Shown one piece after another: positions 19,101 to 29,469 of a stretch of DNA of 64,000 nucleotides. The stretch's first letter is position 1. Each line of letters begins with the position of its first letter. A program made the position numbers and the translations under genes. This DNA is from Oceanisphaera litoralis. Lineage in GTDB: Bacteria; Pseudomonadota; Gammaproteobacteria; Enterobacterales; Aeromonadaceae. Location: assembly GCF_016907015.1 (NCBI RefSeq), contig NZ_JAFBBE010000018.1, positions 1 through 64,000 on the forward strand, written 5' to 3'. The notes under the pieces were generated by a model. That model made no database searches and was not told where the DNA came from. It worked only from the letters and a program-made list of their open reading frames with translations.

Positions 19101-20614
19101 TGATCTTCGATATCAAGCAGATCAACCCCGGCTGTCTGGTGTCGGTCAAGCTGGTATCCGAGCCCGGCGTCGGCACCATCGCCACCGGCGTGGCCAAGGC
19201 CTATGCGGATTTGATCACCGTCTCCGGTTACGATGGCGGCACCGGTGCCAGCCCCCTGTCTTCGGTCAAGTATGCCGGTTCCCCCTGGGAACTGGGTCTG
19301 GCCGAAACCCAGCAGGCACTGGTGGCCAACGGCCTGCGTCACAAGGTACGGCTGCAGGTGGACGGCGGTCTCAAGACCGGGCTGGACATCGTCAAGGCCG
19401 CCATTCTGGGTGCCGAGAGCTTCGGCTTCGGTACCGGCCCCATGGTCGCCCTGGGTTGCAAGTACCTGCGTATCTGTCACCTGAACAACTGTGCCACCGG
19501 CGTGGCCACTCAGGACGAAAAACTGCGCAGGGACCACTTCCACGGCCTGCCCGAGATGGTGGAGAACTACTTCAAGTTCATCGCCGAAGAGACCCGCGAG
19601 CTGATGGCGCAACTGGGTGTGACCCAGTTGACCGATCTGATTGGCCGCACCGACTTGCTCGAGGTACTGCCGGGTCAGACCGCCAAACAGCAGAAGCTGG
19701 ACCTGTCCGGCATCATCGCCAGGCCCGAGCCCAAACCGGGTCTGGGCGTGTTCTGCCAGACCGGCAACCCCAACTTCGACAAGGGTGCGCTCAATCTGAA
19801 GATCACCGAAGATGCGATGAGCGCAATAGAAGCCAGCAGTGGTGGTGATTTCTACTACAACATCCGTAATACCGACCGCTCTGTGGGTGCGCGGCTGTCC
19901 GGCGAAATCGCCCGACGTCACGGCAACCAGGGCATGGCGGCGGATCCGGTTCGCATCCATCTGGACGGCACCGCCGGCCAGAGCTTCGGGGTGTGGAACG
20001 CAGGCGGTCTGGAAATGATCCTGACCGGCGACGCCAACGACTATGTGGGCAAGGGCATGACCGGCGGCAAGCTGGTGATCAAATCCCACGTCGGCGTGGC
20101 CTTCTCTTCTCACGAGGCCACCCTGGTCGGCAACACCTGTCTGTACGGTGCCACCGGTGGCCACCTGTATGTGGCCGGCCGTGCCGGTGAACGGTTTGCG
20201 GTGCGCAACTCCGGCACCATCGCCGTGGTCGAAGGCGTGGGTGACAACGGCTGTGAATACATGACCAGCGGTATCGTGACCGTACTGGGCCGTACCGGGG
20301 TCAACTTTGCCGCCGGCATGACAGGGGGGTTTGCCTACGTACTGGATGAAGACGATGATTTCGAACTCAAGACCAACTTTGAGCTGGTCGAATTGCTGGG
20401 ACTGGACGAGCTGATGATCCATCAGGAACATCTGCGCGGCATCATCACGCAACATTTGCAGGAAACCGGCAGTAACCGCGCGCAGGAAATTCTGGCCAAC
20501 TTCGACCAGTACCTGCCCAAATTCAAGCTGGTCAAACCCAAATCCAGTGATGTGAAATCCCTGTTGGGCCACCAGAGCCGTTCCACCGCAGAGCTGCGGG
20601 TCCAGGCGCAGTAA
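16157..20614 (+). CDS. gltB: Glutamate synthase (NADPH), large subunit
   Basis: Transfers the amide nitrogen of glutamine to 2-oxoglutarate, giving two glutamates; central to ammonia assimilation. The protein has 1485 aa. It begins with a short propeptide and then Cys13 ([16 protein letters not shown]), the N-terminal nucleophile exposed by processing. The glutaminase domain contains [27 protein letters not shown]. The FMN/synthase domain contains the conserved [17 protein letters not shown] and [14 protein letters not shown], and the 3Fe-4S cysteines lie in [18 protein letters not shown]. A C-terminal beta-helix follows. The RBS GGAGG stands 5 bases before ATG. gltD follows after 12 bp. Confidence 0.98.
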   Translation: [1485 protein letters not shown]

Positions 20615-22042
<1,428 letters not shown>

Positions 22043-22064
22043 GCCCGCTTCACTCCGTTGCCAA

Positions 22065-22089
22065 GGCCGCTCATCGAGCGGCCTTTTTT
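22065..22089 (+). terminator. Intrinsic terminator of gltBD
   Basis: GGCCGCTC, ATC, GAGCGGCC followed by six T: an 8-bp perfect GC stem, 22 bp after the gltD stop. Confidence 0.9.
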
Positions 22090-22183
22090 ATTATTTCAGC
22101 AATATGAATCCGCCCACCCCGATCGGCCTTTCGGGTTGATGATGATAAACTCCCTCATTATTTTCGTTGCGAGAGAACCCCTT

Positions 22184-22882
22184 ATGACTATCGGTATTAT
22201 TGGCGCCATGGAGCAGGAAGTTGCCGAGCTGCGCGCTCAGCTGGACAACGCCCGGACCATCACGGTCGCGGGCTGTGAATTCTACCAGGGCACCCTGGCG
22301 GGCAAAGAGGTGGTCATTACCCGCTCCGGCATCGGCAAGGTCGCCGCCAGCATCGCCACCACCCTGCTGCTGGAACGCTTTTCCCCCAAGACCGTCATCA
22401 ACACCGGCTCCGCCGGCGGCTTCGATCCGGCGCTGCATGTGGGGGATGTGGTCATTTCCAGCGAAGTGCGCTTTCACGACGTGGATGTGACCGCCTTCGG
22501 TTACGAAATGGGCCAGATGGCGCAGCAACCGGCCGCCTTCGTCGCCGATGCCGGACTGATAGCGCTGGCGCAGGAGTGCCTGGCCGAGCAGGATGACATC
22601 AACTCGGCCACCGGCCTTATCTGCACCGGCGATCAGTTCATGCACCGGGAAGATCAGCTGCAGAGAGCCGTCACCCGGTTCCCGACCATGAAGGCCTGTG
22701 AAATGGAAGCCGGGGCCGTAGGCCAGGTGTGCCATCAGTTCCAGGTGCCGTTCGTGGTAGTGCGTGCCCTGTCCGATATCGCCGGCAAGGAACAGGCCGA
22801 GTCCTTCGAGGCCTTCCTGGAAGTGGCGGCCCGCCATTCCTCCGCCATGGTGCTGGCCATGGTCGCGCGCATGCCAGGCTGA
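22184..22882 (+). CDS. mtnN: 5'-methylthioadenosine/S-adenosylhomocysteine nucleosidase
   Basis: Cleaves adenine from methylthioadenosine, S-adenosylhomocysteine and 5'-deoxyadenosine, feeding methionine salvage and removing inhibitors of SAM enzymes. The protein has 232 aa, identical in length to E. coli Pfs/MtnN. Family motifs are [28 protein letters not shown], the [11 protein letters not shown] catalytic region and the acid/base in [17 protein letters not shown]. The start is the ATG after GAGAGAACCCC; the longer frame has no support. The order mtnN-(cbiB-like)-btuF-yadS resembles E. coli mtnN-btuF-yadS with one gene inserted. Confidence 0.96.
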   Translation: MTIGIIGAMEQEVAELRAQLDNARTITVAGCEFYQGTLAGKEVVITRSGIGKVAASIATTLLLERFSPKTVINTGSAGGFDPALHVGDVVISSEVRFHDVDVTAFGYEMGQMAQQPAAFVADAGLIALAQECLAEQDDINSATGLICTGDQFMHREDQLQRAVTRFPTMKACEMEAGAVGQVCHQFQVPFVVVRALSDIAGKEQAESFEAFLEVAARHSSAMVLAMVARMPG

Positions 22883-22887
22883 ATGCG

Positions 22888-23817
22888 ATGCTGGCTCTCT
22901 CGCTGCTCGAGCAGCCCGTCACCCTGCTGAGCATCGCCATACTGCTGAACCTGTTGCTGCCCGCCTCTCGCGTGCAGCGCATGCTGACGCATGGCCTGCT
23001 GCAACTGGGGAGTCGCCTCAACGGTGAACACTACAGTGCCCGCTATCTGCATGCCGCCGGCGGGGCGCTGCTGCTCTGCCTGCTGCCGCCGCTGGCGGCC
23101 TGCTACTGGGCACTGACGGTGCTGTCGCCCTGGCCGGCACTGCTGGAATCGCTGTTGCTGTGGTGTTGTCTGGATCTGGGGCGACTCAGCCGCGCCCTGC
23201 CCCTGTGTCTGCGGGCCAGTAGCGAACAACAGCCACTGGCCCGCCTTACGCTGGCTCCCTTGTGCCTGCGCCAGACAGATCCGCTGTCGCCGCTGGGACT
23301 GCACAAGACGCTGGCGGAAGTGGCGGTATTGCGGCTGGCAGCCGATGCCGCTCTCTTGTACTGGTATCTGGCCGGCGGCATCTATGCCGCCCTGCTGTTT
23401 GCCCTGCTGCGCTATGCGGTGCAAGCCTGGCCGCGCAAGCTGGTGCCGTGGCGCGCCTTCGGTCTGCTGCCCTCACTGCTGTATCGCATCATGGCCTGGT
23501 TGCCGTTCCATCTGCTGGCACTGACCCTGCTTATCTATCCGGGGTCGCGGCGCGCCATCAAGGCCTGGCCCCTGGGGCGTCTCTGGGCCTACCCGGCCAG
23601 CGGTCGCCTGCTGGCGGTGGCGGCGGCCGGGGTCGATGCCGGACTGGGCGGCCCCCGACGTTACACCGACGCCACCGATTACTACCCCAAGCTGGGCGGC
23701 AAGAACTACCTGAATGCCGCCTCGACCCGGGCGCTGTTATGGCGGCTGGTGATCGCCCTGCTGTTCTGGCTGTCGCTGGCCTGGACCCTGGTATTGGTGC
23801 CCTTGTTTTATGGCTAA
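22888..23817 (+). CDS. CobD/CbiB-like integral membrane protein, divergent
   Basis: Membrane protein of 309 aa with several hydrophobic segments, placed between mtnN and btuF (B12-binding protein). Its general layout resembles CbiB/CobD adenosylcobinamide-phosphate synthases, and similar genes sit beside btuF in Vibrio-type genomes. However, the family's usual AENTVDG-like and DDVxNWxPAR-like stretches are not recognisable; those regions read LHKTLAEVAVLRLAADA and LYRIMAWLPFHLLAL. The C-terminal LGGPRRYTDATDYYPKLGG does fit the family. The ATG at 22888 follows the mtnN stop by 5 bp with a weak RBS. Function may be altered; B12 salvage is suggested by context only. Confidence 0.65.
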   Translation: MLALSLLEQPVTLLSIAILLNLLLPASRVQRMLTHGLLQLGSRLNGEHYSARYLHAAGGALLLCLLPPLAACYWALTVLSPWPALLESLLLWCCLDLGRLSRALPLCLRASSEQQPLARLTLAPLCLRQTDPLSPLGLHKTLAEVAVLRLAADAALLYWYLAGGIYAALLFALLRYAVQAWPRKLVPWRAFGLLPSLLYRIMAWLPFHLLALTLLIYPGSRRAIKAWPLGRLWAYPASGRLLAVAAAGVDAGLGGPRRYTDATDYYPKLGGKNYLNAASTRALLWRLVIALLFWLSLAWTLVLVPLFYG

Positions 23818-24685
23818 GCGTTTCATGGTGAAGTTTTCAATGGTTAAACCCAAGGTCTTGTGGTTACTTCCCCTGTGGTTCGCAGCCCTGTTCGCCACAA
23901 ATCAGGCCCGGGCGGACGAGGCCCGGGCGGACGAGGCCCGGCGCATCATCAGCCTGGCCCCCCATATCACCGAGATGCTGTTCGCCATCGGCGCCGGCGA
24001 CCGGGTGATTGCAACAGATGACGCGAGTGACTATCCGGAAGCGGTCAATACATTGCCCAGGGTCGCCAATTACCGCTCGCTCAATATGGAGCGGATATTG
24101 GCATTACAGCCGGATCTGATCGTCGCCTGGGGGACGGCCCAGCAACAAATGGTGCAGCCGCTTGAGCAACTGGGAGTGGCCGTGTTTTATTCCGCACCCG
24201 GGACCTTTGCCTCGCTTGGCGATGAATTGCTGCAACTGGGTGAGCTGACCGGTCATCGGCAAGAGGCCAGTGCGGTTGTCGCCGACTATCAACGGCAGTT
24301 ACACCAGCTTGAACAGGACTATCGCGATGCCAGCCCGGTGACGGTGTTTTATCAGATTGCCAGCACCCCCTTGATGTCGGCCAACGGTGATACCTGGATG
24401 GGCCAGGCGGTGAGCCTGTGTGGCGGGGTCAATATCATGGCCGACAGCCCGGCGCCCTATCCGCAGGTGAATGCCGAGCAGGTACTGGTGCAGGATCCGC
24501 AGCTGATACTGGCAGACAAGAAGGCAGAGCTGCAGCATTGGCGGCAATGGCCTGCATTGCAGGCGGTGGCGCTAGGCCATTTGCTGACTATCGACGCCGA
24601 GCTCCTCCACCGGTTTACGCCGCGTACCCCTGGCGGAATTCGTCAGTTATGCAGGCAACTGGATAAGGTCAGGGCCGCAAAATAG
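23810..24685 (+). CDS. btuF: Vitamin B12-binding periplasmic protein
   Basis: Periplasmic component of cobalamin import, expected to deliver B12 to BtuCD (not in this window). The mature part carries the family signature [32 protein letters not shown] and later [11 protein letters not shown]-like and [12 protein letters not shown] segments. A signal peptide is clear. Three possible starts (23810, 23825, 23840) precede it; 23810 overlaps the upstream stop by 8 bp. A 15-bp tandem duplication (23906-23935) gives [12 protein letters not shown] right around the likely signal-peptidase site. Confidence 0.92.
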   Translation: MAKRFMVKFSMVKPKVLWLLPLWFAALFATNQARADEARADEARRIISLAPHITEMLFAIGAGDRVIATDDASDYPEAVNTLPRVANYRSLNMERILALQPDLIVAWGTAQQQMVQPLEQLGVAVFYSAPGTFASLGDELLQLGELTGHRQEASAVVADYQRQLHQLEQDYRDASPVTVFYQIASTPLMSANGDTWMGQAVSLCGGVNIMADSPAPYPQVNAEQVLVQDPQLILADKKAELQHWRQWPALQAVALGHLLTIDAELLHRFTPRTPGGIRQLCRQLDKVRAAK

Positions 24686-24749
24686 CGGCAATTGTGTTCA
24701 TCTGGCTACCCCTATACAATGGCGCCCTTTTGATATGAGGCAAGAAACA

Positions 24750-25379
24750 ATGCAGCCCCTGGTTGAGTCGGTATTCTATTGGAGTGATCTGTTCGGCACG
24801 GCTGTATTCGCCTTTTCCGGCGTACTGGTGGCGGGCCGGCTGCGCATGGACGGCTTTGGCGTCATAGTACTCGCTGCCGTGACTGCCATCGGCGGCGGCA
24901 CCATCCGTGACCTTATCATCGATGCCGAGCGGGTATTCTGGACCGCGAACAGCGTCTATCTGTGGGTGATACTGGCCACGGCCCTGATTGGACAATATAT
25001 CGCCAAGCTGCCCCGGCGGCTACCCTGGTATATTCTGCCGCTGGCCGACGCCTTCGGCCTGGCGATATTCACCATTATCGGCACCGAAAAAGCGCTGAGT
25101 TACGGAACTTCGGGCATGGTGGCTGTGGTGATGGGGGTGATCACCGGCGTCGCCGGCGGCATGATCCGCGATGTGCTGGCACGCGAAGTACCCATGGTGC
25201 TGCAGCGGGAAATCTACGCCACCGCCTGTATTCTCGGCGGCGTGCTCTACACCTGCTCACTGGCCCTGGGGATCACACCGCTGCTGGCCACCCTGCTCGG
25301 CATGCTGGGCACCTTCATCCTGCGGATCGCCGCCATTCGCTGGCACCTGTCACTGCCGGCGTTTTCACTGAACCGCTGA
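24750..25379 (+). CDS. yadS: TRIC-type channel family membrane protein (UPF0126, YadS-like)
   Basis: Inner-membrane protein of 209 aa (E. coli YadS 207) with about seven hydrophobic segments. It carries the two inverted repeats typical of the family ([17 protein letters not shown]...[10 protein letters not shown] and [14 protein letters not shown]...[10 protein letters not shown]). Relatives are related to trimeric intracellular cation channels; physiological role unknown. I chose the ATG at 24750 because GAGGCAAGAA is spaced to it; an ATG 15 bases upstream is weaker. As in E. coli it follows btuF. Confidence 0.88.
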   Translation: MQPLVESVFYWSDLFGTAVFAFSGVLVAGRLRMDGFGVIVLAAVTAIGGGTIRDLIIDAERVFWTANSVYLWVILATALIGQYIAKLPRRLPWYILPLADAFGLAIFTIIGTEKALSYGTSGMVAVVMGVITGVAGGMIRDVLAREVPMVLQREIYATACILGGVLYTCSLALGITPLLATLLGMLGTFILRIAAIRWHLSLPAFSLNR

Positions 25380-25455
25380 AGACAAGGGTGTGAGGTGAAA
25401 AGGGCGGTAGCTTGGCAATGAGCGCAGCAAATTCCAACCTCTTCACCATTGCACA

Positions 25456-25513
25456 GCTGAAGCAATGCCTACAGGGCGCCATTCTGTAGTCGCGCTTCAG
25501 CCGTGAAATCCTG
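25456..25513. repeat. REP/BIME-like palindromic element
   Basis: Left arm GCTGAAGC..GCCTACAG (25456-25474) and right arm CTGTAG..GCTTCAGC (25484-25501) form a long imperfect hairpin, followed by CGTGAAATCCTG. The same unit recurs twice at 55257-55492 with about 80-90 percent identity by eye. It lies between yadS and the convergent tyrS. Confidence 0.75.
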
Positions 25514-25523
25514 TCTAACTAAC

Positions 25524-25552
25524 AAGGGCAGACCCATGGTCTGCCCTTTTTG
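25524..25552. terminator. Bidirectional terminator between yadS and tyrS
   Basis: AAGGGCAGACC, CAT, GGTCTGCCCTT: an 11-bp perfect stem with A and T tracts on its flanks, 18 bp from the end of tyrS. It serves both convergent genes. Confidence 0.88.
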
Positions 25553-25570
25553 CGTGGTTAACCGTCGGCG

Positions 25571-26767
25571 TCAGGCGACGGTCACCTTCGCAAACTTGCG
25601 CTTGCCAACCTGATAGACCGCCTCGCCGGCCTGGACCATCAGCTTGCCGTCTTCCAGCTTGTTGCCGTCAATCTTGACCGCGCCCTGCTTGATCATGCGC
25701 AGCGCTTCCGAGGTCGAGCCCACCAGACCCGCGTCTTTCAACAGGTTGGCGATGGCGATGCCTTCGGCATCGGCGACTAGGGTCACTTCCGGCAGATCAT
25801 CGGGAATGGCGTTTTTCTGAAAACGCTGCACAAAGTCCTGATGGGCCTGCTCGGCCGCCGCCTCATTGTGATAACGGCTGATGATCTCCCTGGCCAGCAG
25901 TATCTTGATATCACGCGGGTTGGCACCCTCTACCACCTCTTGTCTGAGTCCGGCCAGCTCGTCCAGGCTACGACGGGACAGCAACTCGAAGTAACGCCAC
26001 ATCAGCTCGTCGGACAGGGACATGATCTTGCCGAACATTTCGCCCGGCGCCTCGTCCACACCGATGTAGTTACCGGCCGACTTGGACATCTTCTTCACGC
26101 CGTCCAGCCCTTCCAGCAACGGCATGGTCAGCACTACCTGCGGCGACTGGCCGGCATCTTTCTGCAGCTCTCGGCCCATCAGCAGGTTGAACTTCTGATC
26201 GGTGCCGCCCAGCTCGATATCGGCCTTGAGGGCGACCGAATCGTAACCCTGCAGCAGCGGATACATGAATTCATGGATGGCGATGGACTGACCGGAGCCG
26301 TAGCGCTTCTTGAAGTCGTCCCGTTCCAGCATGCGGGCCACGGTCAGCTTGGAGGCCAGCTTGATCATGCCGGTCGCGCCCAGCTCGCCGAGCCAGCTGG
26401 AGTTGTAGACGATCCGGGTTTTTTCCGCATCCAGCACCTTGAATGCCTGTTCGGCGTAGGTTTTGGCGTTATCGGCAACCTGCTCCGGGGTCAGCGGCGG
26501 CCGGGTGCTGTTCTTGCCGCTGGGATCGCCTACCTGAGCGGTAAAATCACCGATCAGCAGCAGGACCTCGTGGCCCAGATCCTGAAACTGGCGCAACTTG
26601 TTGAGGATCACCGTGTGTCCCAGGTGAATATCGGGCGCGGTGGGATCCATACCCAGCTTGACCCGCAGGGGGCGGCCTTCCTTTAATTTGGCAATCAGCT
26701 CTTCTTCAACCAGTATCTCTTCGGCACCACGCTTGATTTCCGCTAACGCCGCTTCCAGCTGGGACAT
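25571..26767 (-). CDS. tyrS: Tyrosyl-tRNA synthetase
   Basis: Charges tRNA-Tyr. The protein has 398 aa, the TyrZ-like bacterial subtype rather than the 424-aa E. coli type. The class I motifs are PDIHLGHT (HIGH) and KKMSKS. Substrate recognition is in [20 protein letters not shown], and the C-terminal S4 RNA-binding domain covers ~335-398. I chose the ATG at 26767 (MSQLEAAL) because AGGAG precedes it; 29 extra upstream codons in frame lack family similarity. It is divergent from mepM, a common arrangement. Confidence 0.97.
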   Translation of the reverse strand: MSQLEAALAEIKRGAEEILVEEELIAKLKEGRPLRVKLGMDPTAPDIHLGHTVILNKLRQFQDLGHEVLLLIGDFTAQVGDPSGKNSTRPPLTPEQVADNAKTYAEQAFKVLDAEKTRIVYNSSWLGELGATGMIKLASKLTVARMLERDDFKKRYGSGQSIAIHEFMYPLLQGYDSVALKADIELGGTDQKFNLLMGRELQKDAGQSPQVVLTMPLLEGLDGVKKMSKSAGNYIGVDEAPGEMFGKIMSLSDELMWRYFELLSRRSLDELAGLRQEVVEGANPRDIKILLAREIISRYHNEAAAEQAHQDFVQRFQKNAIPDDLPEVTLVADAEGIAIANLLKDAGLVGSTSEALRMIKQGAVKIDGNKLEDGKLMVQAGEAVYQVGKRKFAKVTVA

Positions 26768-26803
26768 GACGACTCTACTCCTGTGATGTACACCTGAATG
26801 GCT

Positions 26804-26831
26804 GTTCCGAATACTGCCTGCTACTCGGAAC
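26804..26831. repeat. Inverted repeat in the tyrS leader
   Basis: GTTCCGA and TCGGAAC are separated by 14 bp, about 40 bp upstream of the tyrS ATG. It could be an operator half-site pair or an RNA stem. It does not match a TyrR box. Confidence 0.5.
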
Positions 26832-26935
26832 AACGATTTGGATGACCCAAACAAAATAAGGGAAGCATATTACTGGAATGGCGGATAAATTGGAAAGGCT
26901 GTAAAATTCGGACTTGATCCAGGGAAGAGTATCGC

Positions 26936-28234
26936 ATGTCCGTCATTAACAGACTCAAGTCACTGCCCCGCGGCCATAAAATCGCCCTCGGACTATTGAA
27001 CGCCGCCATGGCGGTGCTGATCATGATGCCAACGGAACCGGCTGTGGCCAGCCGTGATCGGCCCGTCCTTCCCCCGTCACAGCCGGTGCGGGACACACGC
27101 CAGCCACTCGAGCTGGACGTGGAAGACGGGCCGGTGATCGACGATCACCGGCCCGTACGAGAGCTGCTGGTCAAGGTCCGTCGGGGCGATACCCTGTCCT
27201 CTATTTTTGCCCGCCAGGGACTGCCTTCCGCCCTGTTACACGAGATCAGCCAGCTGGGCGCCCATGCCGAGTCGCTGCAGAAAATCCATCCCGGAGAGCG
27301 CCTGACCTTTTCCTTCGACCAAAAAGGACGTTTTGCCGGCCTCAGTTATCCGCTGGACGCGGCGCGCACCCTGGACATCCGCCAGAGCGGCGCCGAACTG
27401 CGCAGTCGTATCATCAGCGTCACACTGGAGCATCGCATCCAGTACGCCCAGGCCTCGGTCAGCTCCAACTTCTGGGGGGCCGGCGTCAGTGCCGGACTGA
27501 GTCCGGGACAAATAATGAGCCTGGCCGCCATGTTTGCCTGGGATCTGGACTTTGGCCTCGACATCCGTGCCGGCGATCGCTTTGCCGTGCTGTACGAGCA
27601 GCGCTACAAGGACGGGATTCTGGTCGACACCGGCCACATCCTGGCTGCCGAGTTTATCAATCAGGGCAAGATTTACAGGGCCGTACGCCACGATGACGGC
27701 AATTACTATTCACCCGAAGGCCGGGCCATGCGCAAAAGCTTTCTTCGTGCGCCGGTCAACTTTTCCCATATCAGCTCCAACTTCAACCCGCGCCGTTTGC
27801 ATCCGGTCACCGGCCAGGTCAAGCCGCACCGCGGCATCGATTATGCGGCCCGCACCGGCACCCCCGTGGTGGCCGCCGGTAGCGGCGTGGTGGTCGAATC
27901 CGGCTATAACCGCTTCAATGGCAATTATGTGGTCATCCGCCACGACCGTACCTACCTCACCAAATACCTGCACCTGCATCAGCGCAGGGTAAAAAAAGGA
28001 GAGAAGGTCAAACAGGAACAGCAGATCGGCACCGTCGGTGCCACCGGACGGGTCACGGGGCCCCATCTGCATTACGAGTTTCTGGTTAACGGGGTGCACA
28101 AGGACCCCAAGAGCGTGGACCTGCCTCAGGCCGCCTTTCTGTCTCGGGGCGAGCTGGACAGATTTCGCCCCAAGGCAGACAAGCTGCTGGCCCAGCTGAG
28201 CAAGGTCAGCGAGGTGATGCTGGCCAATCACTAA
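26936..28234 (+). CDS. mepM: Murein DD-endopeptidase MepM-like (M23 family)
   Basis: Periplasmic hydrolase that cuts D-Ala-mDAP cross-links so the wall can expand. The protein has 432 aa (E. coli MepM 440). It has an N-terminal membrane anchor (~18-32) and an OapA/LysM-type domain (LVKVRRGDTLSSIFARQGL, ~79-130). A C-terminal LytM domain has the zinc/catalytic motifs HRGIDYAA, LHLH and GPHLHYEF. All metal ligands are present, so it should be active. The gene stands alone, divergent from tyrS. Confidence 0.93.
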   Translation: MSVINRLKSLPRGHKIALGLLNAAMAVLIMMPTEPAVASRDRPVLPPSQPVRDTRQPLELDVEDGPVIDDHRPVRELLVKVRRGDTLSSIFARQGLPSALLHEISQLGAHAESLQKIHPGERLTFSFDQKGRFAGLSYPLDAARTLDIRQSGAELRSRIISVTLEHRIQYAQASVSSNFWGAGVSAGLSPGQIMSLAAMFAWDLDFGLDIRAGDRFAVLYEQRYKDGILVDTGHILAAEFINQGKIYRAVRHDDGNYYSPEGRAMRKSFLRAPVNFSHISSNFNPRRLHPVTGQVKPHRGIDYAARTGTPVVAAGSGVVVESGYNRFNGNYVVIRHDRTYLTKYLHLHQRRVKKGEKVKQEQQIGTVGATGRVTGPHLHYEFLVNGVHKDPKSVDLPQAAFLSRGELDRFRPKADKLLAQLSKVSEVMLANH

Positions 28235-28259
28235 GGCCGGGAGCGGCCCCGCCGGGGGT

Positions 28260-28685
28260 TTAGCGGGCGCTAAACCCCGTCAATGCAGCCAGTCGTTGCC
28301 GCCACTCATCGGCAACCGATTCGGGATCCTCGTACGCTTGTGCCGGATGCTTGCCCCAGATGGGCCCGGGCCAGGCGGCATCGCCGGTAAAACGGGCCAC
28401 ATGATGCAGGTGCAGCTGAGGCACCATGTTGCCGAGGGCGGCCACATTGATTTTGTCCGCCGCCAGTTCGGTTTCCATCAGAGCGGCCACCGCGCAGGAC
28501 TCTCGCATCAGCTGCTGCTGTTCTTCTTCGTTCAACCAGTGGATCTCGCGAATACCGGCTCGCTTCGGCACCAGTATCAACCAGGGGTATTGGCCGTCTC
28601 TGGCCAGTAACACCAGGCTCAGAGGCAGCTCACCCAGTATGATGGTGTCTGCCGCCAGCTGGGGATGCAGCTGAAAACGACTCAC
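28260..28685 (-). CDS. HIT-domain hydrolase family protein
   Basis: Small histidine-triad protein, 141 aa. The nucleotide-binding signature is [10 protein letters not shown] (~93-102), a variant of HxHxH. The N-terminal part ([18 protein letters not shown]) is typical of this subgroup. Substrate unknown; members hydrolyse nucleoside phosphoramidates or similar adducts. The start is GTG and overlaps the TGA of the glutaredoxin-like gene (GTGA), so the two genes form one unit. Confidence 0.87.
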   Translation of the reverse strand: MSRFQLHPQLAADTIILGELPLSLVLLARDGQYPWLILVPKRAGIREIHWLNEEEQQQLMRESCAVAALMETELAADKINVAALGNMVPQLHLHHVARFTGDAAWPGPIWGKHPAQAYEDPESVADEWRQRLAALTGFSAR

Positions 28686-29023
28686 TTTTCTGCCCCGTTT
28701 TCTGCCCCTTTTTCTGCCCCGAAATGACGACGCAGGTAGGCGATGATATCGGCAGACTCGTACAGCCAGAAATACTGATCCGGCTCCGGCTCGATGCGCA
28801 GGCAGGGCACCATACGCTGGCCACCACCGGCCAGCAGCGCCTGCAGGTGCTCCGCTTCATTGGTGTCGCATTCACGGATGTCGAGCCCCAGTTCTCCGAT
28901 CACCATCTTGACCCGCTCGCAATAGGGGCACCAGGCTCGCTGATACAACGCCAGCTTGTCGACGGAATCCACTGCAGGTGCGGGCTCGTTTTCGGCTCCC
29001 TTGAGCCAGTCAAACAGGGACAT
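28682..29023 (-). CDS. Glutaredoxin / GST-N-domain protein
   Basis: Thioredoxin-fold protein of 113 aa with the dithiol active site CPYC (~32-35), the cis-Pro loop MVPCLRI and [14 protein letters not shown] as in GST N-domains and glutaredoxins. A 12-bp triplication at the 3' end (28685-28720) encodes [12 protein letters not shown] as an acidic tail. It is coupled to the HIT gene downstream and follows erpA after 38 bp. It probably reduces disulfides or glutathione adducts; partner unknown. Confidence 0.85.
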   Translation of the reverse strand: MSLFDWLKGAENEPAPAVDSVDKLALYQRAWCPYCERVKMVIGELGLDIRECDTNEAEHLQALLAGGGQRMVPCLRIEPEPDQYFWLYESADIIAYLRRHFGAEKGAENGAEK

Positions 29024-29061
29024 AGGCCGCCTTATTTGTTGTTAAGCGTCATTAAACGCGG

Positions 29062-29406
29062 TTACACGCTGAAAGATGAGCCGCAGCCACAGGTGCTGGT
29101 GGCGTTGGGGTTGGTCACCAGAAAGCGGGAACCTTCCAGGCCGTCGATATAATCGACGGTACCGCCAATCAGGTACTGCAGGCTCATGCCGTCCACCACC
29201 ATGATGACGCCGTTCTTTTCGATTACCGTGTCACCCTCGTTGGTTTTTTCATCGAAGGTAAAACCGTACTGAAAGCCGGAGCAACCACCACCGGTGATAT
29301 AGACTCGCAGGCGCAGATCGGGATTTTCCTCTTCGCTGATCAGAGCCTGAATTTTATTGGCTGCCGCATCGCTCATCTGGATCGGCAAAGGAATTGCATC
29401 GCTCAT
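29062..29406 (-). CDS. erpA: Iron-sulfur cluster insertion protein ErpA
   Basis: A-type carrier that delivers Fe-S clusters to apoproteins such as IspG/IspH. The protein has 114 aa (E. coli 114) with the three cluster cysteines in [10 protein letters not shown] and CGCGSSFSV. The start is the ATG at 29406, preceded by AAGAGGTAGTG. A GTG codon directly before it is probably not used. Its promoter carries an IscR-type box (29445-29469). In E. coli erpA also sits near hemL. Confidence 0.97.
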   Translation of the reverse strand: MSDAIPLPIQMSDAAANKIQALISEEENPDLRLRVYITGGGCSGFQYGFTFDEKTNEGDTVIEKNGVIMVVDGMSLQYLIGGTVDYIDGLEGSRFLVTNPNATSTCGCGSSFSV

Positions 29407-29436
29407 CACTACCTCTTGGATTAGTTATCAACCAAA

Positions 29437-29469
29437 ATTATCTAATACCCGAGTAAACAGTTCAAGTAT
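29437..29469 (-). promoter_or_regulatory. erpA promoter with IscR type-1-like box
   Basis: On the minus strand there is a -35 TTGAAC (29460-29465), a 17-bp spacer and a -10 GATAAT (29437-29442). Positions 29445-29469 match the published IscR type-1 consensus (ATASYYGACTRWWWYAGTCRRSTAT) at about 20 of 25 positions, including both outer half-sites ATACCCGA and TCAAGTAT. The box covers the -35 and spacer, so [2Fe-2S]-IscR should repress, as for E. coli erpA. Confidence 0.7.

Noticed and set aside
25403-25414. GGCGGTAGCTTG, one base away from the RfaH ops element
   Set aside because: It is downstream of yadS and runs only into a terminator and the convergent tyrS, so no operon could use it; probably chance.
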